64,000 nucleotides of DNA from positions 124,001-188,000 of the forward strand of contig NZ_JAIQDI010000001.1 in the NCBI RefSeq assembly GCF_020034665.1, read 5' to 3'. This document shows, piece by piece, positions 1 through 9,720 of the stretch. Each line of letters opens with the position of its first letter. The stretch's first letter is position 1. The notes below the pieces were generated by a model that was not told the DNA's origin, made no database searches, and worked only from the letters and a program-made list of their open reading frames with translations. Both the position numbers and the translations under genes were made by a program. The stretch comes from Niabella beijingensis (GTDB lineage Bacteria; Bacteroidota; Bacteroidia; Chitinophagales; Chitinophagaceae).

Positions 1-1448
1 CGGTTATTGTTTTCGGGACCATGCTCGATCGTATGACGGATCTCCTTATAAAACGGCATTTTGTCCGACAGGAAAAAACGGTACCCGCCGGTCCTTCCCA
101 GGGGCAGGGTATAATCCAGGCAGCCGCTTAAAGGAGCGCCCAGGCGTTCTACCCAGCCACCGGGCTGGGCATACCAGCCCCCGTTAAAATAATCTTCAGA
201 ACCCGTTCCATGCGCCGTCATCACGCCATCGATCTCGGTACGGTCATCCCCTTCAAAAAATTCGGTGAAATGGGTTGCATCTGTAGCCTGTCCCTGCAGC
301 AAGGTGCCTATATAATGGCCCTTCCCCCGGCCTTCCAAAAAAACATAGGGACTTCCCTGCTGAGGTTGTTCATTTTTCCAGAAGGCATAGAAGCGTCCTT
401 CTTTCACCACATCTCTTTTTTGACGGGTATAAAAAACCTTTGCAGTAAGTGCAACGGGTACAGCCGCTGCGCCTTCTCGGTACACCAGCTCGATTGTTGC
501 ACGCTGGTCAAAGGGCATGGGCAGATAGCTGTAAGCCTTTACCGGCGTGGCTCCCAGGAACAGGCTTTCCATGGAACGCGCGCCATAGGCGAATCCAAAA
601 AAATCCGCTACCGGCATATATACTGCAGGAAACGCTTCATTATCCCAGGTAATCTTCAGATCGATCTGTTTGTGCAGGCCGCTGAAAGCAGCTGCCGGCA
701 TCAGTTCAATACCGACAATCCTTCCGCCCTGCCGCAGATCAGCCAATTTGGCCACTGCACCGGGTTTCAGCAGCAACTCATGGGAAACTGTTTCCGGATC
801 TACAGGATACCACTGCTGTATATCGCGGTTTTCATTGCTCCAAAGTGCAGCCGTCCGGTTCAAAAGGGCTTCTTCATTTTTTGTAAACCGGTTCCGGAAC
901 GTTTCCACGCGGTAGCGCTGATCATAGGTGCGGTACTGGATCTGGTGAAACAGGATCTTCGGTCCCCGGAAAACGATCTTGCATCCCTGTTTGTAAGGGA
1001 TGGGGACATAGCTGTAAAATCCGCCTACCTTATGATCCGCAAGCGGTTTCAGGAATGGGAATACGGTGTTATTGAACAGGTCCCTGAATTTTATGGACAA
1101 TGCCGGACTTATGCTTCCGTCAAAATAAAAATCCAGCGTGTCATCCGTTGGTGTTGGTGTCCAGATCCGTTCGATAACACCCTGCCCTTTCTCATCAAAA
1201 ATGACCAGCCCGCCGGCCTCTTTCCGGATGTAGGAATAGTTTCCCCCAAAACCATCATTATTGCCTCCCGTAGTGTCATAGGAAGAGATTTGTTTTACCA
1301 GTGTTCCCTCAGTAAATTGAGGCCAGGCACTAAGATTTGTAAGACGCTCCAGGGATGAAGTAAAGGAGACCGGTTGCTGGCCGTAGGATGATACACTCCA
1401 GAACAACAGTAAAACGGCAGCGAAAGATTTGGGAAGGATTGCTTTCAT
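1..1448 (-). CDS. GH172 (DUF2961) family glycoside hydrolase, C-terminus cut by window edge
   Basis: I translated this frame by hand. It starts at the ATG complementary to 1446-1448 and stays open to the window edge, giving at least 482 codons. The N-terminus is a signal peptide (hydrophobic core about residues 8-20, ending SYGQ). Diagnostic GH172 motifs are visible: SSYDTTGGNNDGF at residues 55-67, HGTGSEDYFNGGWY at 413-426, and a YRFF...IEHG stretch close to the edge. Known GH172 members act on alpha-linked fructofuranose or arabinofuranose residues, so a secreted enzyme on a furanose-containing glycan is plausible; the actual substrate is unknown. It lies 240 bp downstream of a susC-susD-lipoprotein gene set on the same strand and is probably part of that utilisation locus. 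A LacI-type site lies 9 bp upstream of the start codon. Confidence 0.88.
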   Translation of the reverse strand, partial: MKAILPKSFAAVLLLFWSVSSYGQQPVSFTSSLERLTNLSAWPQFTEGTLVKQISSYDTTGGNNDGFGGNYSYIRKEAGGLVIFDEKGQGVIERIWTPTPTDDTLDFYFDGSISPALSIKFRDLFNNTVFPFLKPLADHKVGGFYSYVPIPYKQGCKIVFRGPKILFHQIQYRTYDQRYRVETFRNRFTKNEEALLNRTAALWSNENRDIQQWYPVDPETVSHELLLKPGAVAKLADLRQGGRIVGIELMPAAAFSGLHKQIDLKITWDNEAFPAVYMPVADFFGFAYGARSMESLFLGATPVKAYSYLPMPFDQRATIELVYREGAAAVPVALTAKVFYTRQKRDVVKEGRFYAFWKNEQPQQGSPYVFLEGRGKGHYIGTLLQGQATDATHFTEFFEGDDRTEIDGVMTAHGTGSEDYFNGGWYAQPGGWVERLGAPLSGCLDYTLPLGRTGGYRFFLSDKMPFYKEIRHTIEHGPENNN

Positions 1449-1457
1449 ACGCGCTAC

Positions 1458-1468
1458 TTAATCGTTAA
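1458..1468 (-). promoter_or_regulatory. Candidate LacI-type operator in front of GH172
   Basis: The plus strand reads TTAATCGTTAA, with the extended minus-strand form TTGCTTTAACGATTAAG. The same TTGCTTTAACGATT string recurs at about 18162-18175, between the LacI gene and susC. The CTTTAACGATTAAG core is a partial palindrome around a central CG, as is usual for LacI-family operators. It lies just upstream of the ATG, where binding would block transcription or initiation. Binding by the neighbouring LacI protein is inferred. Confidence 0.4.
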
Positions 1469-1593
1469 AGCAAAGATAATAACCACCAACCAGACAACCA
1501 AACAATTCCCAATTTTGAGCGTTGCCTGTCGTATTCACTATTACATGATACCAGCTTTATTATAACAGTATCCCTTTCCTGGATAACAGAATA

Positions 1594-1622
1594 AACCCAG
1601 GTGATCGTACTGCGCCTGGGTT
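1594..1622 (-). terminator. Possible terminator after the DUF4998 lipoprotein gene
   Basis: A perfect 8-bp stem (AACCCAGG at 1594-1601 with CCTGGGTT at 1615-1622) encloses a 13-nt loop. Read on the minus strand it is followed by TTTATTCT, a weak U-tract. A second hairpin (1659-1667 with 1681-1689) starts right at the stop codon. Together they suggest transcription termination between the lipoprotein gene and GH172, but the U-tracts are poor, so read-through is possible. Confidence 0.35.
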
Positions 1623-1688
1623 ATTTTAATCTGTATGACTGCCCGGAACCCGGTTGCAGGAGCACCGGGTCTTTTTGCTGCGGTGCTC

Positions 1689-2840
1689 CTATTTAAGCAG
1701 CAATCGCCACTCACCTAATTGAAAGAGGTCATTGCCATTGTTTTCGGTTATTGCTAGGCGGTAAAACTTATAGGCGGTACTATTATTTATAGTATATATA
1801 TATGCCGTGGTGCGTTGACTAAAAAGCTGATTGGTCTGTGTATCCAATACCGTCCATTGTGTTCCGTTTTGAGAGGCCTCCAAACGCCACGACTTGGGAT
1901 CCCGGCCCGGCGCATCATCACCTGTAGACAATAAGTAGGCATTAACCACAGAGGGTGCAAAAAGCTCCTGTTGTATCCAAAAATCGGAAGCATATCCACC
2001 AATAAGAAACTTGGTCCGCGGATCAAAGTCCATGACCTTGGTAGATCCTTCATTTCCTTCAGGTCCTCCCCCATTTTCCTTATTTGCAGTGAGTATCGCT
2101 CCCAGGGACTGTTCCTGTCCGTAATAGGGATCGGCAGTGGCCGGCACACTCACTTCTATTTTTTCATCCAGCCATACTGTATCAAGTATCGGAATGCCGT
2201 TCATTTTTGGGATGACCTTAAAACTGATATCGATGGGGTTGATCTCCCCGGATTTTAAACCCTGCATAACGATATTGGATTTCTCATTCAGTGTTCCCTG
2301 ATGCAGCACACCTGTTTTATCTTTATAGGAATATTTGAGGCCATAATAATCAAGCAAAAATGATGATAAGCCGCCCGGCCAGCTCAACGCAGCAGCATCG
2401 GGTGTTGCTGTAATCTTTGGAGGCGATATGGTTAAATTTTCTTTCTCACCTTCTGTATAAGGGATTAAAGCGATCTCCTGAGGTATCGATTTATTGCCGT
2501 TGTCATCAATTGTATAAGCTTTGATCCTGTAAAGTTTCGACTCGGAAAGGCCTGTTATACTAATCCAGGACGTGAGTGTATCAACTGTTACCGTTTTCCC
2601 GTCGTATTCAAAAACCGACTTGGTCGCTTTACCCAGCTTCATCTGGCTTGCCGGTATGCGGCTGCGGTCTTTCATAAAATCCAGCTCAATACGTTCAAAG
2701 CCGACACGACCGATCAGGGTGTCAAATTTCCCGGGATACACGGTTTCTCCTGCATACTTTTCTATATTGTCGTACATTTTGCTGCAGGACACGACGATGA
2801 GCAAAAGCAATAAAAAGGGTATAAGTAATTTCTTGTTCAT
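1689..2840 (-). CDS. SusE/F-position surface lipoprotein, DUF4998-like plus F5/8 type C-like domain
   Basis: A 383-aa lipoprotein: hydrophobic leader ending LIVVSCSK puts the lipidated Cys near residue 19. The N-terminal half (about 20-220) looks like a DUF4998-type fold with fibronectin-like repeats. The C-terminal 130 residues carry a discoidin/F5-8C-like pattern (WRLEASQNGTQWTVLDT ... FYRLAITENNGNDLFQLGEW), typical of carbohydrate-binding surface proteins. It is the fourth gene after susC, 23 bp behind the DUF5000-type lipoprotein, so it probably sits on the cell surface next to SusC/SusD and helps capture the glycan. No catalytic motif is visible. Domain names are recognised from memory. 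Confidence 0.75.
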   Translation of the reverse strand: MNKKLLIPFLLLLLIVVSCSKMYDNIEKYAGETVYPGKFDTLIGRVGFERIELDFMKDRSRIPASQMKLGKATKSVFEYDGKTVTVDTLTSWISITGLSESKLYRIKAYTIDDNGNKSIPQEIALIPYTEGEKENLTISPPKITATPDAAALSWPGGLSSFLLDYYGLKYSYKDKTGVLHQGTLNEKSNIVMQGLKSGEINPIDISFKVIPKMNGIPILDTVWLDEKIEVSVPATADPYYGQEQSLGAILTANKENGGGPEGNEGSTKVMDFDPRTKFLIGGYASDFWIQQELFAPSVVNAYLLSTGDDAPGRDPKSWRLEASQNGTQWTVLDTQTNQLFSQRTTAYIYTINNSTAYKFYRLAITENNGNDLFQLGEWRLLLK

Positions 2841-2863
2841 GATATTAAATTTAAGGCAGCAAA

Positions 2864-4138
2864 TCAGTTGGCTTTCTTACCAAACAGAGTTATTTCCGAA
2901 AGGCAGTTGGCGTCATCCAATGTATAATCTCCGCCAAACCCTTTTACAGCTTCATACCGGAACCAGCGGGTAGGTTTGGTATACTGTGGATTATCGGGGT
3001 ACATATATGCCATATCGCCGGCTTCGCCTTTTTTCACAAATTCCAGTTCGGTCAAGCCCTGGGGTTCAAGTACCTTATTTTCTGTTACAAATTCCCATTC
3101 ATTTTTTGCATCGTCCCACACATAAATCTTGTATATCCCTACATTTTCATACCTGTAATACTGGCCCCGGCTGACGTTTTGCAACCCACCGGAGTGGCGT
3201 TGTACTGTAATGATACGGCTGATCTGGTAGTGCGCGCCAAGATCGATAATAAAATTCCAGGGCATATTACCATCCGCCGATCTTCCTGTTCTGCCCCTGC
3301 CGGCCGTATGCATAAAGTTCAGATTATCCCCTTTATCGATCATCCCGTCAATCACCTTAGAATTTCTGCCTTCCAGGCCATTTCCAAAAACCATCGGTAC
3401 GCCTCCAATAGAATCATCGGGACTTGGTAATGTCCAGTTTTGTTTAGGTATTTCTATATCCTCCAGCAAAGTAAGTTCTCCTTTGCTGATGGTTTCGGTT
3501 ATATTGCCATAGAGATCTTCCACCCGCACACCAACTTTTACTTTTTCATTTGTGCCCAGGACCAGGTCATTAATAAATTTCCGGTCCGTTGGCGTATTGG
3601 AAGAAAAGACCGTGGTCAGTTTTCTGTTTTCCCCGTTTAATTTAAATTCATAATCCACATACACATTAATATTCTGCTCCAGCTCGTTTGTCCAGTCGAG
3701 AAAGAAAGAACTGAAACCTGGTTTTGCCTCGATAGTACTGGCTACACGGGAATAGGCAGGTTCGAGCGGAGTTACTGTAACATCAAGTGGTTCCGACCGG
3801 TTGCCGGCCCTGTCCACAGCAAAAAGCTGTACCTTGTATTCGTTTATACTGCCAAACCCGTATACATCCAGTGAATCTACAAAGTAGGATGACATAAACG
3901 TGAATGATTTACCATCGGATTTGGTATATACCGCCTCTACTCCAAGCAGGTCTTCATCTTTAGGCAGCGTATAAAAGAAACGCGCACCTCCATACAGCGG
4001 CTTGTACTCGTTAAGGGTAACCTTGCCCGGAGGGGTAGAGTCGTTGCCCTGTGTTTCAAACCTTTCTTTTTTCTTGCAGCTTGTAAACACGGCTGCCAAT
4101 ATTAAAAACAGAAAACAATAACGCTTATTAAAATTCAT
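2864..4138 (-). CDS. SusE/F-position lipoprotein, DUF4959/DUF5126/DUF5000-type
   Basis: The open frame extends upstream to 4177, but the lipoprotein signal (MNFNKRYCFLFLILAAVFTSC) begins at the ATG at 4138. I chose that start; the upstream one would add a charged 13-residue tail and overlap susD. Mature lipoprotein of about 400 aa: an N-terminal Ig-like part (PPGKVTLNEYKPLYGGARFFYTLP), a central all-beta part, and a C-terminal F5/8C-like DUF5000 region with WNFIIDLGAHYQISRIITVQR. This trio of domains is typical of gene products directly after susD in Bacteroidota utilisation loci and is thought to be a surface glycan-binding protein. It is paralogous in position and architecture to the product of 41818-43053. 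Confidence 0.78.
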   Translation of the reverse strand: MNFNKRYCFLFLILAAVFTSCKKKERFETQGNDSTPPGKVTLNEYKPLYGGARFFYTLPKDEDLLGVEAVYTKSDGKSFTFMSSYFVDSLDVYGFGSINEYKVQLFAVDRAGNRSEPLDVTVTPLEPAYSRVASTIEAKPGFSSFFLDWTNELEQNINVYVDYEFKLNGENRKLTTVFSSNTPTDRKFINDLVLGTNEKVKVGVRVEDLYGNITETISKGELTLLEDIEIPKQNWTLPSPDDSIGGVPMVFGNGLEGRNSKVIDGMIDKGDNLNFMHTAGRGRTGRSADGNMPWNFIIDLGAHYQISRIITVQRHSGGLQNVSRGQYYRYENVGIYKIYVWDDAKNEWEFVTENKVLEPQGLTELEFVKKGEAGDMAYMYPDNPQYTKPTRWFRYEAVKGFGGDYTLDDANCLSEITLFGKKAN

Positions 4139-4170
4139 ATTGTTATCATTTACAGATTTATCTTTTTTTT

Positions 4171-6129
4171 TTACCAACCCGGGTTTTGAATCAATTTCCC
4201 GTTTGTATTCATTTCATTCAAATCAATTGGGGTCAAACAGTCGTTAATCGTAAACCTGCGCTCCTGTTTTACCTGCAATCTGAAAAAGTCCTGACCATTG
4301 GTGCCAGCATGATTCCAGCCCCAGATTGGCGCCGAAAATACAGCCGGTGCTCTTTTATGTCTTAGCATATCCCAATAATGCTGGCCCTCAAAAGCAAATT
4401 CAACCGAACGCTCCTGCAGGATGATATCCCTTAACCCTTCTTTAGTTAAATGTTTACCCGGGGTACGGCACACACTTCCATTCGCCCAGACTGTTTGTAC
4501 ATCGGGAATGCCCGCCCTGCGACGTATTTTGTTTATTTCCTCATATACCTGAGCGCTGGGACCCGAATATTCATTTAATGCTTCAGCTTTCATCAGGTAA
4601 AGATCAGCCATCCGGATGATCGGGTAGGGATATTTAACCGTTCGTTGCCAGGCACCGGATTGCGATTCGGGATGTACAAACTTTTTAACACCTATTCCTG
4701 TAGCGAAATAATCGGTAGTATGCTGAGAAGAGTTAAAGCCGCCATCACGATTCGCATACATTATAGTATTTATCCTTACGGTATGTGTTCTCCAATACCC
4801 CCCTGTTATGGCCAGGTTTGCGTAAAAACGGGGTTCCCGGTTCAAATAAAGATTAATGGTTTCCACATTGGGCTGCATGATACCTCTCAGCGGTTCATAT
4901 TCGGATGTTCCATCTCCCGGTGTGCGGGTGATATTTTGTCGGGTGCTCATATTAAAGGTAAGATCTTCTTCAATAGGCAGCCCGTTTTTGGTGTAGTAAC
5001 GTTCGGCCATTTGATAGGTAGCCCCCAGCCATTGCCAGGAAAATCCCGGGTTGTTTATTACCCCATCTCCGTACCCTTCGGGCAACCGCATATTGGAACC
5101 ATGCGGAATTTCACCGCCACCATAATAATCGATATTGGAGTTGCCCCAAACCACTTCTTTATTCCAGGGATCTACGATCAGCATCCTGAGATCATACAGC
5201 TTTTGCATATTGGCTCCGTTTTTATCAAATGCAGTCCTGTCATATAGATAAGGCACTTTGTCAAACGTATAAAGCCCCTTCCCGTTAGCTTCTGCAATTG
5301 CAATCGCTTCATTTATCGCGTCAATTGCCAGTTTCCATTTTTCATTATCATACTGCTGCGGAAAAAACGGTTCGCCTTTTTCATTTACAAAATCACCATA
5401 GTATTCTCTGTTCCCGTTAAAAAACGGGCTGGCTCTGAAGAATAAGATACGTGCTTTTATAGCTTTTGCCACAATCTGGTCGATCTGTCCTGCTTCATTT
5501 TCACCGGCCCTTTCGTCCAGTAACGGGATGGCCTCATTAATCAGGTTTAGAATGTAGGTAAAACAGTCCTCTACTTTTGACCTGGGAAGAAAAAGCTCTT
5601 CTGTGGGTGTTTCAGGTTCAGCAATTTTATCGGGTATCACAATGGGGCCGTAGCGCTCTACCAGCAGGAACATATAATAAGCTTTCAGCATTTTCACCTG
5701 GGCCTTCCAATCGCTGCGTTCTACTTCGGTCATATCCCGCACTCTGTCTATATTAGCCAAAAACACATCAGCCTGCCTGATGGCCTGGTACATAGGCCTG
5801 CCGCCCTGCGTGCCCGACCATAATCCCAATTGCGGTGAACTCTGCGATTGCAGGCCCCGCATGATCCGCATTGCTCTTAATAAACCCGTATTGTCATTAT
5901 AATCCAGTCGTCCGATCCATTCATCGCCCAGGGTCCAGGTGGTTGCATGCACATCTCCATCTTTAGGCATATAGCTGTACACTTTTGCCAAAGCATTCCA
6001 GGCATCCTCCCGGAGCGTAAAAATATTCTCCAGCTTTAGGGTATTGTCCGGTACCAGATCAAGATATTTTTTACAGGATGCCGGAGCCGCAAGTATTATA
6101 AAAAAGGTGATATATTTAATAACTTTCAT
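4171..6129 (-). CDS. susD: SusD/RagB family nutrient-uptake outer membrane lipoprotein
   Basis: A 652-aa lipoprotein with leader ending AAPASCKKYLDLVPDN, the classic SusD N-terminus in which the lipidated Cys is followed by KKYLD. The rest has the tetratricopeptide-like SusD arrangement, including KAYYMFLLVERYGPI near residue 170 and the C-terminal region IIRMADLYLMKAEALNE followed by RRRAGIPDV and QERSVEFAFEGQHYWDMLRHKR. SusD caps the SusC barrel and binds the oligosaccharide before import. The gene follows susC by 12 bp, so the two are almost certainly co-transcribed. The symbol is used in the family sense only; the substrate is not known to be starch. Confidence 0.93.
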   Translation of the reverse strand: MKVIKYITFFIILAAPASCKKYLDLVPDNTLKLENIFTLREDAWNALAKVYSYMPKDGDVHATTWTLGDEWIGRLDYNDNTGLLRAMRIMRGLQSQSSPQLGLWSGTQGGRPMYQAIRQADVFLANIDRVRDMTEVERSDWKAQVKMLKAYYMFLLVERYGPIVIPDKIAEPETPTEELFLPRSKVEDCFTYILNLINEAIPLLDERAGENEAGQIDQIVAKAIKARILFFRASPFFNGNREYYGDFVNEKGEPFFPQQYDNEKWKLAIDAINEAIAIAEANGKGLYTFDKVPYLYDRTAFDKNGANMQKLYDLRMLIVDPWNKEVVWGNSNIDYYGGGEIPHGSNMRLPEGYGDGVINNPGFSWQWLGATYQMAERYYTKNGLPIEEDLTFNMSTRQNITRTPGDGTSEYEPLRGIMQPNVETINLYLNREPRFYANLAITGGYWRTHTVRINTIMYANRDGGFNSSQHTTDYFATGIGVKKFVHPESQSGAWQRTVKYPYPIIRMADLYLMKAEALNEYSGPSAQVYEEINKIRRRAGIPDVQTVWANGSVCRTPGKHLTKEGLRDIILQERSVEFAFEGQHYWDMLRHKRAPAVFSAPIWGWNHAGTNGQDFFRLQVKQERRFTINDCLTPIDLNEMNTNGKLIQNPGW

Positions 6130-6141
6130 TTGACTGATTTT

Positions 6142-9100
6142 TTATAATGATAATTGAAACCCGATATTGAATCTTCTGTTAGGCGGATACCCCAGGCCCC
6201 TGCTCCCCATTTCCGGATCCCATAGTTTAAACGAACTGAATATTAACGGATTCTCGGTACTCACGTAAAACCGGCTACCTGATTTTATTTTCCACCGGCT
6301 GAGATTGGGTGTATAGCCCAGCTCCACCGACCTTAATTTTAAAAAAGAACCATCGCGCAGCCACCACGAGGATTGCTGCATATTATTTTCAAGCGGATCG
6401 GCAGAAAGCCGGGGCCAAAACGCGTGTACATTGGGGTTGGTCTCGCTCCAGTAATCATCGCCAATTATCGCCAACGCATTTCTCCGGTTTGCAAATGGCG
6501 CAATACCGTCTCTGGGATCACCGCCCCCCCTGCTTTCCGCGGTAGCATCAATAAAAAATGACGTGCGGGCATTACCGTTGAAGAAAAAATTAAAATCAAC
6601 CGTTTTATACACAATGGTAGCACCAAACCCGTATTGTATTTCGGGGACGGTCGGGAACCCAAGTGCCACCCTGTCGTTATCATTAATCACACCGTCCCCG
6701 TTAATATCCTTATACTTTATATCCCCTGCCATATATCTTCCGAAATCCTGCACCGGCGAGTTCTTCATTTCGTAATCATCAACAAACAGTCTTTCCGCCA
6801 CCAGTCCCCACTGCTGATTAATATTGCTGCCCAGTCGTTTTAAGTATTTGTCGGGGTAATCCTTTTCATCAATTTTTACCAGTTTATTGGTAGCATAGGT
6901 AAAGTTGGCTCTCAGGTTGATGTACCAATCCGCAGTAATGCTCTTGGTATAATCAATCGATGCATCGATCCCCTTTGACGCCACTTCGCCAACATTCCCA
7001 CTGATGGCGGCTTCCAGACCTGCTGTTGCCGGAAAATTCTGCCGGGGCATATAAATATTCCGTCTGTTATCCTTAAAGAAATCGATCGTGGTTTTTAAGG
7101 ACTCTTTAAACAGGTTCAGTTCCAACCCTGCATTCCATTTTTCCGATTGTTCCCAGGTAATATTGGGATTGGCATAACGCCGGATCAAAAAGCCCGGATA
7201 AGCATTCATAAACGATTCGCCCCAGCGGTAGCCATCATTAAAAATATTTGTGCTGTACGCTACGTCTGAAAGATAAAAGAAACGGCCACTTCTGCCGGCA
7301 ATGGCATCGTTACCCACCAAGCCCCAGGAGCCACGCAGCTTAAGGGTGCTTATCACATCTTTGTAAGGTTCCCAAAAGTCTTCGTTAGATACCATCCACC
7401 CACCACCTACTGACGGGAAAAAACCAAAGCGCTGTGCCCCGGTAAATTTTTCCGAGCCATTATACGCATAGGCAAACTCCAGAAAATAACGGTTATCGTA
7501 GGTATAGTTGGCACGACCTGAGTTACCCATATTCCGCTCTGGAAGTGTTTCGTAAATAGATGTGCTGTTACCGGCAGTAAGCAACTTATTCTGCCACATA
7601 CCCACCGTCATTAAAGAGATATTGTGTTTGCCGATTATTTTATCCCAGTTAAATCTCGCTTCGAAATAATAAAGAGCATCGCCATCTCTCGAAGGGTTTA
7701 CATCTCCTAAGTAGGCCTGACCGGTTGTCGGATTCAACGGAAAAAGTGTATGTGCCCGGGTGACCTGATTGTACGAGTCCAATTCATACAAATACGGGAA
7801 GTAGCTCCGCGTGCCGGTATACTTGTTCCAGGTAGTGGCAGATGCTTTTCCCTGAAATTTGAGACCCTTTACAATAAAATCCAGATCCTGCATTAAAGTT
7901 GCCTGCGCTGTAATGGTACTCTCATTTCTTTCGTCATATCCCCTCACCATTTGCGCATACGGGTTTACCTTCAGCCCGCCGTTTACAAAAGTGCTGCCAA
8001 ACAAAATATGCTCAGTAAAAAGATTGGCCGAATCAGGCTCATAATAAGCTGGAAAATCAACCGGATTACTGTTCATTACATTTCTGAACAGGTCGCTTGC
8101 CGATATAAACGGCCCTTTATAGCCTTCAAACCGTCCCTGTATCCGGGTATCCAACTTTGTTGTGGGAGTCAGTTTAAAAATCACATTCGACCGGATCAAC
8201 CATCTGCTGATATCTATATTATTATTAAAATTATTCCTTGGGTCTACTTTTAAAAGGCCCGTTTCTTTATCCATCCCAAATGATACATAATAAGTGGCCA
8301 CCTGCCCGCCGCCTCCCAGGTTGATATTAGCTTTTGTATTGGTTGTTGAGTTTTTAAACAGCTCTTTTTGCCAGTCTATATTAGGGTATATCATAGGGTT
8401 TTCGCCATTAGCGGTAGACTGTATTTTTTGTTCGGAATAAAAGGTACCCAACGCCGGATCCCGCGATACACGGGCTTCGTTATAAAGCCGCATGTACTGG
8501 ACTCCATCAAGCATTTTTACTTTCCGGGTAGGTGTAGCAACGTTTACATCTATCCGTGCATTTACAGCGATCTTTCCTTCCTTGCCCGTTTTTGTATTTA
8601 CTATGATTATTCCATTGGCCCCCCGAGCTCCGTACAACGATGTGGCCAGCGCATCCTTCATAATAGAGAAGGATTCGATATCATCGGGCAACAGGCGTGC
8701 CAGGTTATCAGTAGAAGACTCAAATCCATCAATAAGAATAAGCGGCGCTGCCTGATATCCAAAGGTAGTTACCCCCCGCACAAAAAACTGCGCATTGTCA
8801 GCCCCCGGCTCGCCGGTATTCTGATAAGAGATAAGACCCGGAATGCGTCCTGCAAAGGCACTGGTGAGGTTTGATGCCGGCACTCTTAAATCTTTGGTGT
8901 TTACGGTAGTGATTGCACCTACAACACTGGCCTTCTTCTGTTTACCAAAGGCAACAACGGTCACTTCTTCCATTCCGGATGTAGCATCATACATCAATAT
9001 GTTCAGAATACTTTTTTCGCCCACCACTTCCTTATGTTCGTTCTTACCTATAAATGTAAACAAAAGCGTATCCCCAATTGTGGCGTTAATTTTAAACTCA

Positions 9101-9267
9101 CCATTATCGTCGGTAGTGGCAGTGGCCGGCGCCTTTATGACACTTACAGTGACCCCGGCCAACGGGGCATTATCAGTTGCATTTTTAACAACACCGGATA
9201 TGGTTTTCGTTTGGCCATAGCTAACCCCGTAGCAGCAAATAAATAAAAGCACTCCTATTACTTTCAT
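6142..9267 (-). CDS. susC: SusC/RagA family TonB-linked outer membrane transporter
   Basis: A 1041-aa protein with signal peptide (ends VSYGQ), a carboxypeptidase-like regulatory domain (about 23-105: ISGVVKNATDNAPLAGVTV), and a plug domain containing the SusC signature APLILIDGFESS and DIESFSIMKDALATSLYGARGANGII (about 175-225). A 22-strand barrel-type C-terminus ends in RRFNIGFQLSL with a terminal aromatic/Leu pattern. It imports oligosaccharides across the outer membrane with energy from TonB/ExbBD. It is the first gene of the locus, preceded by a 453-bp intergenic region with a -7 element and two candidate operator sites. Its plug is clearly related to that of the susC at 36549-39860 (shared RGVTTFGY and YGARGANG). 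Confidence 0.93.
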   Translation of the reverse strand: MKVIGVLLFICCYGVSYGQTKTISGVVKNATDNAPLAGVTVSVIKAPATATTDDNGEFKINATIGDTLLFTFIGKNEHKEVVGEKSILNILMYDATSGMEEVTVVAFGKQKKASVVGAITTVNTKDLRVPASNLTSAFAGRIPGLISYQNTGEPGADNAQFFVRGVTTFGYQAAPLILIDGFESSTDNLARLLPDDIESFSIMKDALATSLYGARGANGIIIVNTKTGKEGKIAVNARIDVNVATPTRKVKMLDGVQYMRLYNEARVSRDPALGTFYSEQKIQSTANGENPMIYPNIDWQKELFKNSTTNTKANINLGGGGQVATYYVSFGMDKETGLLKVDPRNNFNNNIDISRWLIRSNVIFKLTPTTKLDTRIQGRFEGYKGPFISASDLFRNVMNSNPVDFPAYYEPDSANLFTEHILFGSTFVNGGLKVNPYAQMVRGYDERNESTITAQATLMQDLDFIVKGLKFQGKASATTWNKYTGTRSYFPYLYELDSYNQVTRAHTLFPLNPTTGQAYLGDVNPSRDGDALYYFEARFNWDKIIGKHNISLMTVGMWQNKLLTAGNSTSIYETLPERNMGNSGRANYTYDNRYFLEFAYAYNGSEKFTGAQRFGFFPSVGGGWMVSNEDFWEPYKDVISTLKLRGSWGLVGNDAIAGRSGRFFYLSDVAYSTNIFNDGYRWGESFMNAYPGFLIRRYANPNITWEQSEKWNAGLELNLFKESLKTTIDFFKDNRRNIYMPRQNFPATAGLEAAISGNVGEVASKGIDASIDYTKSITADWYINLRANFTYATNKLVKIDEKDYPDKYLKRLGSNINQQWGLVAERLFVDDYEMKNSPVQDFGRYMAGDIKYKDINGDGVINDNDRVALGFPTVPEIQYGFGATIVYKTVDFNFFFNGNARTSFFIDATAESRGGGDPRDGIAPFANRRNALAIIGDDYWSETNPNVHAFWPRLSADPLENNMQQSSWWLRDGSFLKLRSVELGYTPNLSRWKIKSGSRFYVSTENPLIFSSFKLWDPEMGSRGLGYPPNRRFNIGFQLSL

Positions 9268-9381
9268 ATTACCATTTTGTGTTTAATTACTTGCAATGAT
9301 ATCCCATAAAGCGAAGCAATCAAGTACGTTGATTCATGCAAAAAATGCAGCAACCCCTAAAATTTGTTTAGGACCAGGTAT

Positions 9382-9389
9382 CAAACATA
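9382..9389 (-). promoter_or_regulatory. Bacteroidota -7 promoter element for distal susC
   Basis: The plus strand CAAACATA is TATGTTTG on the minus strand, matching TAnnTTTG. Transcription would start near 9376, giving a leader of about 108 nt before susC. I see no good -33 TTTG at the usual 19-21 bp spacing, which fits a promoter that needs an activator or an ECF sigma factor. Confidence 0.4.
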
Positions 9390-9421
9390 CCAATCGATAC
9401 TACTTAACAGAATAGCAAGCT

Positions 9422-9432
9422 TTAATCGTTAA
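9422..9432 (-). promoter_or_regulatory. Candidate LacI-type operator, distal susC promoter (site 1)
   Basis: TTAATCGTTAA on the plus strand, identical to the 11-mer in front of GH172. It lies about 33 bp upstream of the -7 element. Assignment to the LacI protein encoded at 18295-19305 is inferred from shared sequence only. Confidence 0.35.
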
Positions 9433-9541
9433 TTTGATTTAATAATCGTATTAGTTATAGTTTATTTCTTCAGAAAGCGTTCCAGGCTATGGATACAATC
9501 ATATAAAAGACCATCTCTCAATCCTTAAACCGAAGTTACGC

Positions 9542-9553
9542 TTAATCGTTTAA
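9542..9553 (-). promoter_or_regulatory. Candidate LacI-type operator, distal susC promoter (site 2)
   Basis: TTAATCGTTTAA, a one-base-longer variant of the same motif, 120 bp from site 1. A second, distant site is common for DNA-looping repressors. The region is AT-rich, so chance occurrence must be allowed for. Confidence 0.25.
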
Positions 9554-9720
9554 TTTTTCAAATTAAATCCCATATTTATTGAATAAAAAAAACGCAGATA
9601 AAAAGACCATAATATTCAATTTGTTATTGCTCTATTTTACATCCGCTTTTAACTTCGCAGCTGTATGTATCATATAAATTCACCGACTCTTTGATAACAA
9701 CAAGGTTCAACCAACTCCTC

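Larger units (their letters stand above)
9268..9720. other. Regulatory intergenic region between the two minus-strand utilisation loci
   Basis: This 453-bp AT-rich gap has no convincing gene. It contains one minus-strand -7 element (9382-9389) and two sites of the TTAATCGTTAA type (9422-9432 and 9542-9553), so it is most likely the promoter region of the distal susC operon. No clear terminator for the upstream 717-aa gene is visible, so some read-through from the proximal locus is possible. Confidence 0.6.

Noticed and set aside
210..1358. Plus-strand open frame of 382 codons over the start of the window
   Set aside because: It has low-complexity, His/Phe-rich composition and lies antisense to a clear GH172 gene with signal peptide and family motifs.
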